Source: Paradevosia shaoguanensis
GTDB lineage: Bacteria > Pseudomonadota > Alphaproteobacteria > Rhizobiales > Devosiaceae
NCBI RefSeq assembly: GCF_016801025.1
Contig: NZ_CP068983.1
Span: 4,332,501 to 4,396,500 of the forward strand
DNA length: 64,000 nucleotides
Reading direction: 5' to 3'
A program made the translations under genes and the position numbers. This document shows, piece after piece, positions 62,088-64,000 of this stretch. The notes below the pieces were generated by a model. That model made no database searches, was not told the origin of the DNA, and was given only the letters and a program-made list of their open reading frames with translations. Each line of letters opens with the position of its first letter. Within the stretch, counting starts at the first letter, position 1.

Positions 62088-63017
62088 TTGAAGACCTTCG
62101 GAAAGTCGCTGGCCGTTGCGCTTGGCGCGGCGCTTCTTCTGGCCCCCGCCGTCTCGTCGGCTGCGGAGATCGTTGTCAAGCACGCTCAGGGCGAGACCAC
62201 CCTTCCCGGCGTGCCGTCCAAGGTTCTGGTGCTCGATATCCCGTCGCTGGATACGCTCGACGCGCTTGGCGTCGATGTGGCCGGCGTGCCGGGCTCGAAC
62301 CTGCCGCCCTATCTCTCCAAGTACGCCGATGAGAAGTACACCAAGGTCGGCACGCTTTTCGAGCCCGATTACGAGGCCGTGAATGCCGCCGGCGCCGATC
62401 TCATGATCATCGGCGGCCGTTCCGCCGCCAAGTATCCCGATCTTTCGGGCATGCTGCCCACGATCGACATGACCATCGATCCGGCCGCCTACACCGACAA
62501 CGTCAAGGCCAACGTGGTCAAACTCGGCGAAGTCTTCGGCAAGCAGGCCGAGGCTACCGAACTCACCGCCAGGCTCGATGCGAAGCTGACCGCCCTCAAG
62601 GGTCTCGCCGCCGACGCCGGCACTGCCATGATCCTCGTCACCACCGGCGGCAAGGTCGGCGCCTATGGCCCGGCTTCGCGTGTGGGCTGGCTCCACAAGG
62701 AAATGGGCTTCAAGCCGGTTGCCGACGACATCGACGACCGCTTCCATGGCGGGGACGTAGTGTCCTTCGAATACATCCTTGAAGCCAATCCCGACTGGAT
62801 CTTCGTCATCGACCGCGACGCTGCCGTCGGCCAGGTCGCCGAAGGCCAGGCTGCCAAGCAGATTCTCGACAATGAGCTCGTCGCCCAGACCAATGCCTGG
62901 AAGAACGGTCATGTCGTCTATCTCGACCCGGCTTCCGCCTACATCGTGAGCAGCGGCTACAACGCCATCAACACGCTGGTCGATCAGGTCAGCGAGGCCG
63001 TGTCCGCAGCGAAATAA
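62088..63017 (+). CDS. Siderophore/iron ABC transporter substrate-binding protein
   Basis: 309 residues from TTG 62088 with GGAG upstream. A signal peptide ends near residue 25 (VSSAAEIVV). VLDIPSLDTLDALGVDVAGV and PDWIFVIDRDAAVG match FatB/FpuA-like cluster A proteins that bind petrobactin-type or catecholate siderophores. No lipobox, as usual in Gram-negatives. Confidence 0.88.
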   Translation: MKTFGKSLAVALGAALLLAPAVSSAAEIVVKHAQGETTLPGVPSKVLVLDIPSLDTLDALGVDVAGVPGSNLPPYLSKYADEKYTKVGTLFEPDYEAVNAAGADLMIIGGRSAAKYPDLSGMLPTIDMTIDPAAYTDNVKANVVKLGEVFGKQAEATELTARLDAKLTALKGLAADAGTAMILVTTGGKVGAYGPASRVGWLHKEMGFKPVADDIDDRFHGGDVVSFEYILEANPDWIFVIDRDAAVGQVAEGQAAKQILDNELVAQTNAWKNGHVVYLDPASAYIVSSGYNAINTLVDQVSEAVSAAK

Positions 63018-63023
63018 GAACCC

Positions 63024-63052
63024 GTGCGGCCGGATCAACAACCCGGCCGCAC
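63024..63052. other. Intercistronic hairpin
   Basis: GTGCGGCCGG-N9-CCGGCCGCAC, a perfect 10-bp stem between the binding-protein and permease genes, without a T-run. Likely an mRNA stabiliser giving more binding protein than permease. Confidence 0.6.
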
Positions 63053-63061
63053 CCTTGTGCC

Positions 63062-64000
63062 TTGAAGCTCCTTTCCGCAGCCATTGCGCTCACGATCGGG
63101 CTGGCCATAGTCAGCCTCTTCATCGGCGCTAGCGACGTATCGCTCAGCACACTGCTTTCGGGTCAGGACCGCGCCGTGCAGGTTCTGCTTGCGAGCCGTA
63201 TTCCCCGCACGCTGGCCCTGATGCTGGCCGGCAGCTCCATGGCGATCGCCGGCATGATCATGCAGATGCTGGTGCGCAATCGCTTCGTCGAGCCCTCGAC
63301 CGCCGGTACCGTCGAATCCGCCAGCATGGGCCTTCTCGTCGCCACGCTCGTCGCGCCCGGCATGCCGGTCTTCGGCAAGATGCTGGTCGCCGCCCTCTTC
63401 GCCCTCGCCGGCACCGCGCTTTTCCTGCGCATCCTGCGCCAGGTGAAGATGCGCGATGTGCTGATCGTGCCGCTCATCGGCATCATGTTCAGCGGCGTGA
63501 TCAGCGCCATCACCACCTTCTTCGCCTATCGCTTCGACCTGCTGCAATCGCTGCTCGCCTGGACCACCGGCGACTTTTCCGGCGTCCTGCGCGGCCGCTA
63601 CGAGCTGCTCTGGATCGGCTTTGTCCTCACCATCTTCGCCTATATCGCCGCCGACCGCTTCACGGTCGCTGGCATGGGCCGTGATTTCACCGTCAATCTG
63701 GGTGTCAACTACCGGCGCGTCGTCTCGCTGGGCCTCGGCATCGTCTCGCTCGGCACGGCCGTTGTCGTAGTGACGGTGGGCATGATCCCCTTCCTCGGGC
63801 TCATCGTGCCCAATGTCGTGAGCATCATGTTCGGCGACAACATGCGCAAATCCGTGCCCTGGGTCGCGGTTATGGGCGCCAGCTTCGTGCTGCTCTGCGA
63901 TATCGTCGGCCGCGTCATCCGCCAGCCCTACGAAATCCCGATCGGCGTGGTCGTCGGCGTCGTCGGCAGCGGCATCTTCCTCTACCTCCTGCTGCGGAGG
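63062..64000 (+). CDS. FecCD-type siderophore ABC permease (3' end outside window)
   Basis: Starts TTG 63062; 313 codons are seen and the frame is open at the right edge. SRIPRTLALMLAGSSMAIAGM and EPSTAGTVESASMG are FecCD signatures and many helices are present. A second permease and ATPase are expected beyond the window. Confidence 0.88.
   Translation, partial: MKLLSAAIALTIGLAIVSLFIGASDVSLSTLLSGQDRAVQVLLASRIPRTLALMLAGSSMAIAGMIMQMLVRNRFVEPSTAGTVESASMGLLVATLVAPGMPVFGKMLVAALFALAGTALFLRILRQVKMRDVLIVPLIGIMFSGVISAITTFFAYRFDLLQSLLAWTTGDFSGVLRGRYELLWIGFVLTIFAYIAADRFTVAGMGRDFTVNLGVNYRRVVSLGLGIVSLGTAVVVVTVGMIPFLGLIVPNVVSIMFGDNMRKSVPWVAVMGASFVLLCDIVGRVIRQPYEIPIGVVVGVVGSGIFLYLLLRR

Noticed and set aside
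63024-63052. Rho-independent terminator
   Set aside because: Strong stem but no T-run on either strand, and the permease follows directly; better read as an mRNA-stabilising hairpin.

Overview
The window is chromosomal DNA of an alphaproteobacterium of the Hyphomicrobiales (Rhizobiales), most like a Devosia-type genome. The evidence is gene order: yceD-plsX-fabH-ihfA-merR, glyA-nrdR...nusB, and an L,D-transpeptidase/LdtR/DUF6163/hemB/RDD/bpt/parC/recO block. High GC, BA14K and GcrA/GapR-type genes fit the same group. The taxon is inferred from synteny and motifs, not from a search.

Positions 1 to about 36,000 are the right part of a large temperate siphovirus prophage whose left end lies outside the window. 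A CI-like repressor (25871-26602, +) and a Cro-like gene (25597-25794, -) diverge around two operators, and two more operators of the same type sit at the promoter of the rightward early operon. Rightward (27310-35957) are small early genes, Gp157, a Bet/RecT annealase, NinB, a PD-(D/E)XK nuclease, a YbcO-type nuclease, accessory genes, an excisionase-like HTH gene and the tyrosine integrase. The integrase abuts a tRNA-Pro(GGG) gene cut after its anticodon loop, which is the right attachment junction. Leftward (25794 down to 1) run a GapR-ParB-like fusion, a sliding-clamp homologue, a cytosine methyltransferase with seven repeats, an NPPF methyltransferase, a GcrA homologue, a replication protein, a NusG paralogue, the head genes (TerS, TerL, portal, MuF, scaffold, capsid), connectors, tail tube and tail chaperones G/GT made by -1 frameshifting.

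Five genes on the + strand interrupt this leftward block: a secreted trypsin-like protease, a zinc-ribbon DUF4145 protein, a lone zinc-ribbon protein, a putAbiC-type membrane protein and a small secreted Excalibur-like protein. A coupled DUF4365-like nuclease/unknown pair with its own promoter lies where the tape-measure gene would be expected. These look like lysogenic-conversion or defence cargo and are the most promising places for undescribed biology.

Positions 36,010 to 64,000 are ordinary chromosome: DUF3597 and membrane proteins; two MFS transporters with a MarR regulator; fatty-acid/phospholipid genes (yceD, plsX, fabH) with ihfA and merR; a cytochrome bc1 chaperone and bamE; nusB, nrdR and glyA; a BA14K protein; a WYL regulator diverging from a VOC protein; L,D-transpeptidase and LdtR; hemB; a LacI regulator diverging from a small DUF1127-like gene; RDD, bpt, an EEP-family protein, parC and recO; then a siderophore-uptake operon with an iron-box-like promoter that runs off the right edge.
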